This document shows, one piece after another, positions 1 through 7,051 of a stretch of DNA of 18,915 nt. The DNA is taken from assembly GCA_964458125.1 (NCBI GenBank), contig CAYWHE010000065.1, forward strand, positions 1 to 18,915, in the 5' to 3' direction. How positions within the stretch are numbered: position 1 is the first letter of the stretch; each line of letters starts with the position of its first letter. The notes under the pieces were generated by a model, which worked only from the letters and a program-made list of their open reading frames with translations, was not told the origin of the DNA and ran no database searches. The stretch is from CAYWHE01 sp964458125. GTDB lineage: Bacteria; Bacteroidota; Bacteroidia; AKYH767-A; OLB10. Both the position numbers and the translations under genes were made by a program.

Positions 1-221
1 CATCCGCCCATGACCCCATACATCATGCAAAGCCAGCTTGGAATGGCAAAAATCAGGAAGAAGGTATCGTTTTTTTCGAAGAACCCTGCCTTCTTCTGAT
101 GGTGATCCTGGTGCAGGTACCATAAAATACCATGCATCACATATTTATGCACCGACCAGGCTAAAAATTCAGTCAGAAAAAAAGCGCAAATGACAAAGAG
201 TATGTTAATGATAATCTGCAT
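1..221 (-). CDS. crtZ: Beta-carotene hydroxylase CrtZ, N-terminal part (3' end off the window)
   Basis: Reverse-complement translation from the ATG at 221-219 gives 73 codons before the window ends, so the C-terminal half is missing. The protein starts with a hydrophobic segment (residues 2-21) followed by H25-X4-H30 and H37-X2-H40-H41. These are two of the histidine clusters that bind the di-iron centre in the membrane fatty-acid hydroxylase superfamily. The text around them (HKYVMHG, WYLHQDHH, FFEKND) is typical of bacterial CrtZ, which adds 3-hydroxyl groups to beta-ionone rings in the inner membrane. The start lies 23 bp after the stop of the CruF-like gene, so the two are probably co-transcribed and the end product is likely a hydroxylated carotenoid of the zeaxanthin, myxol or saproxanthin type (inference). 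The family is clear; only the missing end prevents checking the remaining histidines. This short ORF is easy to miss because it is cut by the window edge. Confidence 0.9.
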   Translation of the reverse strand, partial: MQIIINILFVICAFFLTEFLAWSVHKYVMHGILWYLHQDHHQKKAGFFEKNDTFFLIFAIPSWLCMMYGVMGG

Positions 222-244
222 TGCAAACCTGTATCAAGATGTAG

Positions 245-874
245 CTAACGGACTTTAAAATACAGCACCACAAACATCAGCAGTTGCATGAAAAACAGAA
301 CGGCTGACAGGGGATTATATTTTCGGAATCCGGCTTTAAAAAACAAAGATAAGAATAGAAAAGATATGAAATACCAACATATATAATTTGTAACCGGAAC
401 GGTTGCATTTTCCCATTGCCAGTAGTCGAAACTCATCGCCACAGGTTCCATGAAATAATCGAGTAGTACCAGCAACAAGGCAGCGAGTGCTGACTTTTTC
501 CATATGCTCAGCGACATATAAATAAACAGATTACCAACGAGATAGATCATCATGATCCAGTTCATTCCGATAATCACCGGAACATCCCATAACTTCCAGC
601 CCAGGGTTTTACCGTACCAGTAATTTCCAAAAAGCAAACCGGTACCCGTACCGATGACTTCGGCCAGGAAACCCCCTGAATAAATAATCAGTAAGGCCAG
701 GAAATGGATGGGTTTCCATTCATCCTGGTTCCAGAACAGCAAAGCGGCTGAAAGCAGGAGATTGAACGGGGTATTCCGGATAAAAAAAGACGGATGATCG
801 CCCATCATGCCAATCAGGCCGACGATATGAAAAAGCAGCACCAAAAAAATTGAAACAAGCAGTTTTTTGCTCAC
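245..874 (-). CDS. Carotenoid biosynthesis membrane protein, CruF/DUF422 type
   Basis: A 209-residue integral membrane protein with about seven hydrophobic segments (roughly residues 5-24, 36-49, 56-74, 98-121, 128-146, 160-180 and 189-207). The segment AEVIGTGTGLLFGNYWYG followed by LGWKLWDVPVIIGMNW, and the later LDYFMEPVAMSFDYWQW, match the carotenoid biosynthesis family PF04240. That family includes CruF, the 1',2'-hydratase acting on the acyclic end of gamma-carotene-like molecules. Its position between an unknown secreted protein and crtZ supports a carotenoid role. There is no ATG near the N-terminus: the in-frame choices are TTG at 877 and GTG at 874. I chose GTG because an AGGA lies 7 nt upstream of it; TTG would add one residue. 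The next ATG falls inside the first membrane segment and is unlikely. Family assignment is firm; the exact reaction (hydratase or another end-group step) is inferred. Confidence 0.82.
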   Translation of the reverse strand: MSKKLLVSIFLVLLFHIVGLIGMMGDHPSFFIRNTPFNLLLSAALLFWNQDEWKPIHFLALLIIYSGGFLAEVIGTGTGLLFGNYWYGKTLGWKLWDVPVIIGMNWIMMIYLVGNLFIYMSLSIWKKSALAALLLVLLDYFMEPVAMSFDYWQWENATVPVTNYICWYFISFLFLSLFFKAGFRKYNPLSAVLFFMQLLMFVVLYFKVR

Positions 875-887
875 CAACCTATCCTGT

Positions 888-1409
888 TTAATCCTTATTT
901 AATTCCTCCTTTACCTTTTCCTTTTCTTCCCGGGAGAGATGCCTGGAGGCCGACAGGTAATCGGCAATATTTTTTTTCAGGCTCCTGCTTACGGAAGAAC
1001 TCATATTCTTGATTATAAATGTTTTGTCGGCCGCTAACCGGCTGTTGTAATGAAGAGATGGCGGGCAATTTTCCTGGATGGTATAACGAAGGAAGCGCAA
1101 TTCCAGATTAAGGGAATCGGCCAGGATCGCATTTTCAAGCAATCTCCTTCCAAGATTAAACAACCTGATTTTCTGAGCGGGTTCCCGTGTATGATTGGCC
1201 AGGTTAGCTGCGACCGCACCGTAATAGCCATTCAGCACCGTATTGTTTTCCGAATGACTTTCCGACAGCCTGGTGAAGAGTTGTTCACAGGTTTGTTTAT
1301 CCGTGGTGCACTGGTAATAGTTCCTCCGGGCTTCTTCGAGGGTGATGGTTTGAGCAAAACCACCAAGCAGTTCAAGCAATAAAGAGAGGGAAAGCCATAT
1401 ACTTTTCAT
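888..1409 (-). CDS. Secreted protein of unknown function in the carotenoid operon
   Basis: A 173-residue protein with a signal peptide (MKSIWLSLSLLLELLGGFAQ, cleavage probably after residue 19). The mature part looks all-helical and TPR-like: an LEEARRNYYQ helix, a central stretch around GYYGAVAANLA and LFNLGRRLLENAI, then LNLELRFLRYTIQ and a charged Lys/Glu-rich tail. I recognise this layout from unnamed short proteins that sit beside carotenoid genes in other Bacteroidota, but I know no assigned function. The stop is about 13 bp before the CruF-like start, so translation is probably coupled. It could be a periplasmic helical-repeat protein that supports the pathway, or a co-transcribed gene with a separate role. 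It has four cysteines, two of them close together near residues 34-41 of the precursor. Confidence 0.7.
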   Translation of the reverse strand: MKSIWLSLSLLLELLGGFAQTITLEEARRNYYQCTTDKQTCEQLFTRLSESHSENNTVLNGYYGAVAANLANHTREPAQKIRLFNLGRRLLENAILADSLNLELRFLRYTIQENCPPSLHYNSRLAADKTFIIKNMSSSVSRSLKKNIADYLSASRHLSREEKEKVKEELNKD

Positions 1410-1438
1410 GAAAATTAACCCGGATCATTCGTGTCCTG

Positions 1439-1446
1439 CAAAGATC
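1439..1446 (-). promoter_or_regulatory. Possible -7 promoter element before the carotenoid operon
   Basis: On the minus strand the gap upstream of the start at 1409 contains GATCTTTGCA. It differs by one base from the Bacteroidota primary-sigma -7 consensus TAnnTTTG, and lies 30 bp before the ATG, which leaves room for a short leader. I see no clear TTTG -33 element at the expected spacing upstream, where the PaaK-like gene ends. The call is weak and rests on the -7 half only. Confidence 0.25.
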
Positions 1447-1462
1447 GTAAATCCCGGTGAAA

Positions 1463-2752
1463 CTACCGGTGATCGATAAATTTTACGGGCTTCCTGCCGG
1501 TTTCAGGATTCATAGCCTGTTGGATGCTGGCGATTTCCTCAAAGCGGATGGTGGGTGCAACCCGAAGTTTAGCCCTGAAATGATCGCGTATTTCCCTTTC
1601 CAGCCTGTCTCCCGGCGCCCGTGTTCCCACACGAATCAGTATTTCATCGGTTCCCAGTTCATTGGTAAACACCTCCACCTGGTAGTTGACGACAGCTTCC
1701 ATATGATCCAGTATATCATAAAGGGCAGGTGGATACAAGGTCGTACCTTTGTATTTGATCATTTGTTTCTTGCGCCCGATAATGGGGCCGAGGCGCAGGG
1801 TATTCCTGCCGCAGGAGCAGGCGCCTGAGAAATGCCGGCAGATATCACCTGTCCGGAATCGAACCAGTGGCATGCCCTCCACTCCCAGCGAGGTGAAGAC
1901 CAGTTCCCCCGGTTCTCCATCTTTTACGGGATTTCCATATTCATCGAGAAATTCGGTGATAATCATTTCGGGATGAAGATGGCCTCCTTTTCCAGCCTCA
2001 CATTCGGTGAAGGCTGTAGCCATCTCCGTGGACGCATAAGTGGAAAACAGCCTGATGTTCCAATTTGATGTAATCCTGCTTCCAAGGGTATTCCATGTAA
2101 AATCGTTGTTTCTCACCGGTTCTCCAATGCAGATGGCCTTTTGAATACTGCTGGCCCGGTAATCAATGCCGTGTGATTCGGCATACTCCATCAGTTTGAT
2201 AAGAAAGGAGGGAATGGTGATCAGTGTATTCGGCCCGATTCTCCGGATAGTGTCCCACTGCAATTCCGGGATACCCGGTCCTACCCTGACAATACCGGCT
2301 CCGAGTTTCCGGACGCCCAGGAAGTAGGCCAGTCCGGCCATAAACCGCCTGTCGATGGTCGTCATGAGCTGGTAGATGTCAGTGCTTTTTCCCGTTGCCG
2401 TGGTAAAGGAAAGCAGTTCATTGTAAGCCAGACGTTCCAGGTCCTTTTCGGTCAGGATAAAGGTAACCGGGTCCCCAAGCGTTCCCGAAGTGGTTACATA
2501 GTCGATGATCCTGTCTGGTGGAACGCAGTAAAAATCCCTGTTGAATTGCTGCAGGTCATCTTTCGTCGTGAAAGGCAAGAGCCTCAATTCATCCAGCCTT
2601 TTAATCCCGGAAATATCGATTCCCTTTTCTGCAAAAAGCCGTCTATAAAAAACGGAATGGGCAGCTGCATGTTTCAGCGTTTCGCATAACCCGGATTCCT
2701 GGAATTCCCTGATTTCAGCAGCAGATTTTTTTTCAATTTCAGGAATAAACAT
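1463..2752 (-). CDS. PaaK-type adenylate-forming CoA ligase family protein
   Basis: A 429-residue soluble protein of the phenylacetate-CoA ligase branch of the ANL superfamily, close to the usual 420-440 residues. The ATP-binding loop TTSGTLGDP is at residues 87-95, the aromatic-adenylate motif TYASTEM at 238-244, TGD at 301-303, and the hinge region IIGRKKQMIKYKG near 324-336. A C-terminal lysine candidate lies in GRKPVKF (K421 or K424). Cysteines in the CSCGR stretch (312-316), C305 and ECEAGKGGH (250-258) resemble conserved positions in PaaK. The expected reaction is ATP-dependent activation of a carboxylate to an acyl-adenylate and then a thioester. The substrate cannot be read from sequence, and no phenylacetate-degradation genes are near. 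It precedes the carotenoid genes by 53 bp, but a link to them is speculative. The start has a strong Shine-Dalgarno sequence, unusual for this phylum. Confidence 0.85.
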   Translation of the reverse strand: MFIPEIEKKSAAEIREFQESGLCETLKHAAAHSVFYRRLFAEKGIDISGIKRLDELRLLPFTTKDDLQQFNRDFYCVPPDRIIDYVTTSGTLGDPVTFILTEKDLERLAYNELLSFTTATGKSTDIYQLMTTIDRRFMAGLAYFLGVRKLGAGIVRVGPGIPELQWDTIRRIGPNTLITIPSFLIKLMEYAESHGIDYRASSIQKAICIGEPVRNNDFTWNTLGSRITSNWNIRLFSTYASTEMATAFTECEAGKGGHLHPEMIITEFLDEYGNPVKDGEPGELVFTSLGVEGMPLVRFRTGDICRHFSGACSCGRNTLRLGPIIGRKKQMIKYKGTTLYPPALYDILDHMEAVVNYQVEVFTNELGTDEILIRVGTRAPGDRLEREIRDHFRAKLRVAPTIRFEEIASIQQAMNPETGRKPVKFIDHR

Positions 2753-2759
2753 TCCTTAA

Positions 2760-2767
2760 CTCCTCCT
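2760..2767 (-). promoter_or_regulatory. Strong Shine-Dalgarno site for the PaaK-like gene
   Basis: The minus strand reads AGGAGGAG, then TTAAGGA, then the ATG at 2752: a near-perfect anti-SD match with a 7 nt spacer. Most genes here lack such a site, as is normal for Bacteroidota, so this one stands out and fixes the start codon. A short inverted repeat (CTGCC / GGCAG, 2769-2773 and 2782-2786, 8 nt loop) ends one base upstream of it. Confidence 0.6.
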
Positions 2768-2792
2768 ACTGCCAGGGAACAGGCAGGTGAAT

Positions 2793-3563
2793 TTATTTGA
2801 CTTCGTGTTTGGAAACAACGCTGTTATAATGCTGAACGGTTTTTTTCAATTTGGATTTATACATGCCTTTCATAACCCCGGAGGCTACCTCGCAGGCAAC
2901 AAATCCAGCGAATAAACCGATTCCGGGACCAAGCAGGTTCCGATTCGGAAAGGTGGTTTCGTAATCGTTGGTATTGTTATCATATTCTTCATGCGGAACA
3001 AAAGAAATAATGCACATGATAACACCGGTCACCGACAGGGGGATTCCCACAAGTCCGACAATTTTCGAAGTCGTGCTCATGCTTTTCGCACTTTTATAAT
3101 CCTTCAGGATAGAAGCATCATTAAAACTCCTGAAGAGGTAATTCAGGCGATTGTCATTCATGCGCATGCCTTTATAATAGTAACCGAAACGTTCCATTTG
3201 TATTTCTTCAAAATCCGAGGTGATGGGATTGCTGTATTTATTTCCCCTGTCTCCACCGGAACGGGTATCAATGTTCGGCTCGGCCGGTTTTGGAGGAGCG
3301 GGTTCGGATTTGGGGGGTGCGGCCTGCACTTCTATCTTCTCTTCGGTTCCGTTCGAATAGACGACCCTGCTGATTTCCGATCTGTTGGTGACAAAAGTTG
3401 GACCATCGGGGTTGTTTGATTTTTTATAGCGGAAGGCATTATCTGTAACTTCAAGTATATTTGCCCGAATGGTATCCCCGTTGTTTTTAATCAGGAGATC
3501 CTGGGCAAAACCAGCGCGTATCGTGATCAGGAAAACAATAAGGCAGAGTTTGCAATTTTTCAT
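2793..3563 (-). CDS. Secreted or membrane protein of unknown function, Bacteroidota type
   Basis: 256 residues from the ATG at 3563. The open frame continues 20 codons further upstream, but this start places a signal peptide (MKNCKLCLIVFLITIRAGFAQ) exactly at the N-terminus. After it, residues about 22-78 form a small beta-rich module (LLIKNNGDTIRANILEVTDN, then SEISRVVYSNGTEEK). I recognise this module from many unnamed Bacteroidota exported proteins. A proline-rich linker (PPKSEPAPPKPAEP) follows. The C-terminal part carries a YYYKGMRMNDNRLNYLF stretch and two hydrophobic segments (IVGLVGIPLSVTGVIMCIIS and LLGPGIGLFAGFVACEVASG) that could form a membrane hairpin. The first module would then face the periplasm. 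The gene is 77 bp from the FKBP gene upstream and 40 bp from the PaaK-like gene downstream. Function is unknown. Confidence 0.7.
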   Translation of the reverse strand: MKNCKLCLIVFLITIRAGFAQDLLIKNNGDTIRANILEVTDNAFRYKKSNNPDGPTFVTNRSEISRVVYSNGTEEKIEVQAAPPKSEPAPPKPAEPNIDTRSGGDRGNKYSNPITSDFEEIQMERFGYYYKGMRMNDNRLNYLFRSFNDASILKDYKSAKSMSTTSKIVGLVGIPLSVTGVIMCIISFVPHEEYDNNTNDYETTFPNRNLLGPGIGLFAGFVACEVASGVMKGMYKSKLKKTVQHYNSVVSKHEVK

Positions 3564-3640
3564 GGCTAAACGATTTGAAGTTAAAAACGATAAGTTTCCG
3601 GAAATGACTTCCTGAAAATCCACAATTTTAAGGTATCGGA

Positions 3641-4441
3641 TTACTGCACCCCGACCAGTTCCACATCAAACACCAGGGTTGCCTTTGCAGGGATAACCGG
3701 AGGGTAGCCTCTTTCGCCGTAACCCAGTTCATTGGGTATGATGAGCCTGGCCTGCGTTCCTATATTCATGGCGGCAATACCCAGTTCCCATCCGCGGATG
3801 ACGCGACCCTGTCCAAGCGGAAAATTCAGAGGTTCACCCCGTTCAACGGAAGAATCGAATTTGGACCCATCCAGCAGGTAGCCGGTATAATGAACCGAAA
3901 CATTTTTGCCGTTCTCTGCCTTAGCTCCTGTGCCCTGTTTGACCACGATCATTTTCAGACCTTCCTGCAGGGTGACGGTATCCTTACCTGCGATATCGTA
4001 TGGCTTTGCTGTAATTTTTTCCCTGATCTCCATCAACTCCACTTCAAAAATCAAGGTGGAGTTTGCAGGAATAGATCCTGCAGCCTGCGCCCCATAACCC
4101 AGATCAGGCGGTATGGTCAGGATGGCCTTATCGCCCACATGCAGCAAGGCAATACCTTCATCCCAGCCCTTGATCACCTGCCCGGTACCAATGGCAAATG
4201 AAAAAGGTTGTCCCCTGTCGCGTGAACTGTCAAACTTTGTTCCATCCGTCAGGGTGCCAACATAATGCACGGACACACGGTCACCCTGTTTAGGCTGGGC
4301 GCCAGTACCCTTCTGAATTATTTTGTATTTTAATCCTGAGGTTGTGGTGATATCAGCGGCAGGACTCTGTGCTCTTAAATCCATATTGTTCAGCATAACT
4401 AAAGTCAGCAAGAATACATTTTGAATGAGTTTATTTTTCAT
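3641..4441 (-). CDS. Two-domain FKBP-type peptidyl-prolyl isomerase, exported
   Basis: 266 residues: a signal peptide (residues 1 to about 24, ending LRAQ) followed by two complete FKBP domains (about 36-139 and 155-266). FKBP12 pocket residues are present in both. In domain 1: Y60, F70-D71, F80, V89-I90, W93, Y116 and F132. In domain 2: Y185, F195-D196, V214-I215, W218, Y241 and F258. Both are therefore expected to be catalytically competent prolyl isomerases acting on exported proteins in the periplasm. No lipobox cysteine is present, unlike the two FKBP genes upstream, so this copy is probably soluble. It is the last gene of the DHH-FKBP-FKBP-FKBP cluster, starting 18 bp after the previous stop. 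The domains differ strongly from each other, so the duplication is old. Confidence 0.92.
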   Translation of the reverse strand: MKNKLIQNVFLLTLVMLNNMDLRAQSPAADITTTSGLKYKIIQKGTGAQPKQGDRVSVHYVGTLTDGTKFDSSRDRGQPFSFAIGTGQVIKGWDEGIALLHVGDKAILTIPPDLGYGAQAAGSIPANSTLIFEVELMEIREKITAKPYDIAGKDTVTLQEGLKMIVVKQGTGAKAENGKNVSVHYTGYLLDGSKFDSSVERGEPLNFPLGQGRVIRGWELGIAAMNIGTQARLIIPNELGYGERGYPPVIPAKATLVFDVELVGVQ

Positions 4442-4459
4442 GGTTTTGCCGGAGTGTTT

Positions 4460-5323
4460 TTATTTTACGGATATCAGTTCGACCTCGAACAACAAGGGGG
4501 TAAAAGGAGGAATCACTCCGCCTGCACCCTGTGGGCCGTATGCAAGTTTACTAGGGATCAGCAGGTTTGCTTTTCCGCCTTCCTTCATCAGGACAATGGC
4601 TTCATCCCATCCGGGAATAACCTGTCCCTGGCCAATAGGAAAGGAAAACGGCTCAGGTTTTCCAACCGATGTATCGAATACTTTTCCATCGAGAAATTTA
4701 CCCGTATAATTCACCGTAACGGTCTTCCCCGCTTCAGCTGGTTTGCCTTTTCCGGCCTGGATCTCCATAAAATAAAGACCGGTAGCGGTTGGCTGAACCG
4801 TGATGCCATTCGCTTTCACATATTCGTCAATCGTGGACTGTTCGGCGCTCATGGCCTTATCCGCCTTCGCCTTTTTATCGGCATCATACGCTTCCTTGGT
4901 GATAAAGTCCTTCATCTTTACTTCAAAACGGAGTTTACTGCCTTTCTTGATATATTCGGGAAGTTTTTCATGAAAGGTTTTTTCAAACACCGAGTCGGCC
5001 GAAACGATAAACTTTGCGCTATCTCCGATGCTCATCATAGCGAATCCTTCCTCAACCGCGCCTTTGAATGAAGGAGCGGCCAGCATGACCTGGAAAAGAG
5101 TGTCATTCATTTTGGCCGTGTTAAACAGGAGGGAATCGCCTTCGGTATAATAGGTCATGCGCAGGTTCATGATGTCACCGGTTTTTGGTTTGGCACCGTT
5201 GTTCTCCGAATAAAACTGGTACTGCAGACCGTTTGGACTTGTTTTGAGCCCGCCTTTCATACAGGAAACGAAAACACCTAAAGCCAGGAAGGTAACAGGT
5301 AAACTGATTTTTCGAAAGTTCAT
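4460..5323 (-). CDS. FKBP-type peptidyl-prolyl isomerase lipoprotein with one degenerate and one intact domain
   Basis: 287 residues. A lipoprotein signal ends in the lipobox FVSC (C21), so the protein is probably anchored to a membrane facing the periplasm. Residues about 30-140 form a first FKBP-like domain (GDIMNLRMTYY, EEGFAMMSIGD, LRFEVKMKDF). It lacks the pocket tryptophan and the usual LxYG loop, and carries an insertion near FEKTFHEKLPEY. A charged helical linker (about 141-172, rich in Lys and Ala) leads to a second domain with an intact pocket: Y206, F216-D217, F226, V235-I236, W239, Y262, F279. A substrate-binding first domain plus a catalytic second domain resembles periplasmic chaperone-isomerases in general (inference). 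It lies 30 bp downstream of the GldI-like gene and 18 bp upstream of the next FKBP gene. Confidence 0.9.
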   Translation of the reverse strand: MNFRKISLPVTFLALGVFVSCMKGGLKTSPNGLQYQFYSENNGAKPKTGDIMNLRMTYYTEGDSLLFNTAKMNDTLFQVMLAAPSFKGAVEEGFAMMSIGDSAKFIVSADSVFEKTFHEKLPEYIKKGSKLRFEVKMKDFITKEAYDADKKAKADKAMSAEQSTIDEYVKANGITVQPTATGLYFMEIQAGKGKPAEAGKTVTVNYTGKFLDGKVFDTSVGKPEPFSFPIGQGQVIPGWDEAIVLMKEGGKANLLIPSKLAYGPQGAGGVIPPFTPLLFEVELISVK

Positions 5324-5353
5324 TTAAAATTTGATTGTTTGGATTGTTGTAAA

Positions 5354-5926
5354 TTATGGGGATTTTGCAGCAACCGATTTGCTGATTTTAACAAGTGAAA
5401 TATAATAGACTGTAGCGGCATTGCCCGGTATCCGGTCTCCGTCACCGGTAAATCCATAGGCCAGGTGTGAAGGCAGGACAGCCACACAACTGTCTCCCGG
5501 TCTCATCATGCTGACGGCTTCTTCCATACCCCTCGGCATTTCTGCTTTTCCAAGCGTAAATTCCACGGGTGTACCCTGGGTATTGTAACAGGCTGTGCCA
5601 TCCAGCAGGGAGACTTCATAATTCAGGAATACGGTATCCGCCGGCTCCGGGAGTAATCCGATCTCACTGCGTTTCATCAACAGGTAACGAAGTCCGGTGC
5701 CGGTTGTTTTCATGGTAAACCGGTGCCTTTCCAGGTAAGCATCTATCTGGGCTGATTCGCTTTCAACAAATATCCGGTTTGCATTCACCAGGTGTTCCTT
5801 TATTTTTCCGGAATCCTGCTTTTCATCGCGGGTTACATCACCGGCACAACTGCCGAAACAAATCAACATCAACAGGAAAATATAAGAACGAAACATTCCT
5901 GAAGGAATGGCTGAACGAAGGTTCAT
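5354..5926 (-). CDS. GldI-like FKBP-fold lipoprotein with altered active site
   Basis: 190 residues with a lipoprotein signal and the lipobox CFGSC (C27). A helical N-terminal part (about 40-75) precedes a single FKBP domain (about 78-182). By alignment to the FKBP consensus, the pocket keeps Y103 and Y157. The FD pair is C113-Y114 and the floor tryptophan is M134, so prolyl isomerase activity is doubtful. Size, lipidation and position directly behind a DHH phosphoesterase fit GldI, the FKBP-like lipoprotein needed for gliding in Flavobacterium, and I recall the same gene pair in other Bacteroidota. The assignment is not certain because several FKBP lipoproteins exist in this phylum. The start ATG overlaps the upstream TGA stop (ATGA, 4 bp), supporting translational coupling. 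An alternative start at M11 (5896) would also leave a valid signal. Confidence 0.75.
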   Translation of the reverse strand: MNLRSAIPSGMFRSYIFLLMLICFGSCAGDVTRDEKQDSGKIKEHLVNANRIFVESESAQIDAYLERHRFTMKTTGTGLRYLLMKRSEIGLLPEPADTVFLNYEVSLLDGTACYNTQGTPVEFTLGKAEMPRGMEEAVSMMRPGDSCVAVLPSHLAYGFTGDGDRIPGNAATVYYISLVKISKSVAAKSP

Positions 5927-6942
5927 GCTTCCAGTTTTAAACCGGGCAGCAAAGCTATAAATTTATCCACAGTTTGTTGCAGGGATTCAAAAGATTTTCC
6001 ACCTGCAGCAGCCTGGTGGCCTCCGCCGCTGAAATGGTTTTCTGCCAGTTCCTTCACGGAAAAGCCTTCCTTGGACCTGAAGGAGATCTTAACCATACCC
6101 TGCTTTTCTGAAAAAAAGGCCGATAATACAATTCCGCTTATGCCCAACGGGTAATTAACAACACCTTCTGTATCACCGGTCTGGAACTTAAACCTGTTCA
6201 GTTCGTCTTCATTTACAGCTATATAGGCTGTGCGGAACCGGGGCAACACAACCATTTTCTCGCTGATACAAAAGCCAAGCAGGCGCAGGCGATTCTCCCG
6301 GAAGCTGTCGTAAATCAGTTCATGAATCATGCTGTGCCTGGCACCGGCCTCCAGCAGACTGGCAATAACCCGGTGCAACGATGCACTCATGGACGGAAAC
6401 CGGAATGACCCCGTGTCGGTCATGATACCGGTATAGAGGCATTCAGCTATCGCCCTGTTCATAAAACCATGATGTCCCAGGGCTTCCATAAAATAATAAA
6501 CCAGTTCGCAGGTAGCTGCCGCAGCCGGAAAGGAAAAGGTATATTGGCAAAAATCCTTCGGATCCAGGTGATGATCAATCAACACCTTGACCGCACCGGA
6601 TGCCAGCAACAAGTCACCGAGCTGTTCCACGCGGGAAGCATCATTAAAATCAAGACAGAAAATCAAATCAGCCTTTTTCAAGCATTCTCGGGCAGCATCG
6701 GCCTGCAGCTGAAAATTAATGACCTGATCGTTTCCTTCCATCCAATTCAGAAAATCCGGGTAGTCACTGGGTGCAATGACAGCGACCTTGTGGTTTTCCT
6801 GCAGCAAAAAATTATACAGGCCAAGCGATGAGCCCAGTGCATCCCCATCGGGTTTAAAGTGGGTGGTGATGACTATATTTTTGGGTACGGCAAGAAAGTC
6901 TTTTAAAAAGGCAATTTCTGCTGTTCGGCTGTTGAAATACAT
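5923..6942 (-). CDS. DHH/DHHA1 phosphoesterase, NrnA (nanoRNase / pAp phosphatase) type
   Basis: 339 residues, the usual size for NrnA-like proteins. All metal-binding motifs are present: HFKPDGDALGS (28-38; D32 and D34), D98 in CLDFND, the DHH triad D123-H124-H125, and D176 in TGIMTDTGSF. The C-terminal DHHA1 domain ends with the substrate-binding GGGH (306-309) in FSGGGHQAAAGG. The family uses Mn2+ to degrade 2-5 nt RNAs and to dephosphorylate 3'-phosphoadenosine 5'-phosphate in the cytoplasm. Which activity dominates here cannot be read from sequence. The gene heads the FKBP cluster and its stop overlaps the start of the GldI-like gene. The 109 bp upstream hold no recognisable promoter or terminator that I can defend. 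Confidence 0.9.
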   Translation of the reverse strand: MYFNSRTAEIAFLKDFLAVPKNIVITTHFKPDGDALGSSLGLYNFLLQENHKVAVIAPSDYPDFLNWMEGNDQVINFQLQADAARECLKKADLIFCLDFNDASRVEQLGDLLLASGAVKVLIDHHLDPKDFCQYTFSFPAAAATCELVYYFMEALGHHGFMNRAIAECLYTGIMTDTGSFRFPSMSASLHRVIASLLEAGARHSMIHELIYDSFRENRLRLLGFCISEKMVVLPRFRTAYIAVNEDELNRFKFQTGDTEGVVNYPLGISGIVLSAFFSEKQGMVKISFRSKEGFSVKELAENHFSGGGHQAAAGGKSFESLQQTVDKFIALLPGLKLEA

Positions 6943-7051
6943 TTGTTTTTGCTGTATTGAAAGGCTGGATTAAGGAGTGGCCATCTTCATTTATCGTGAA
7001 CGCGGTCATCCGGAAAACAGGAACGTGACCTTCGGAATTGCAGGTAATCCC

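Noticed and set aside
1050..1382. Plus-strand open frame of 110 codons opposite the unknown secreted protein
   Set aside because: No recognisable domain or signal, and it lies fully antisense to a gene with a clear signal peptide and operon position.
1454..1469. Inverted repeat CCGGT / ACCGG around the stop of the PaaK-like gene
   Set aside because: Only five base pairs, overlapping the stop codon, and with no T tract after it; not enough for a terminator.
3595..3604. 10 bp palindrome TTTCCGGAAA in the 77 bp gap before the unknown secreted protein
   Set aside because: A single short palindrome without a partner site or known regulator nearby; could arise by chance.
3564..3623. Upstream in-frame extension of the unknown protein (20 more codons)
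   Set aside because: The internal ATG at 3563 puts a proper signal peptide at the N-terminus; the extension has no such property.
6943..7051. 109 bp gap between the M1 peptidase and the DHH gene searched for promoter or terminator
   Set aside because: Only a 5 bp GGTCA/TGACC pair with a 17 nt loop and no match to TTTG-TAnnTTTG; nothing supportable.
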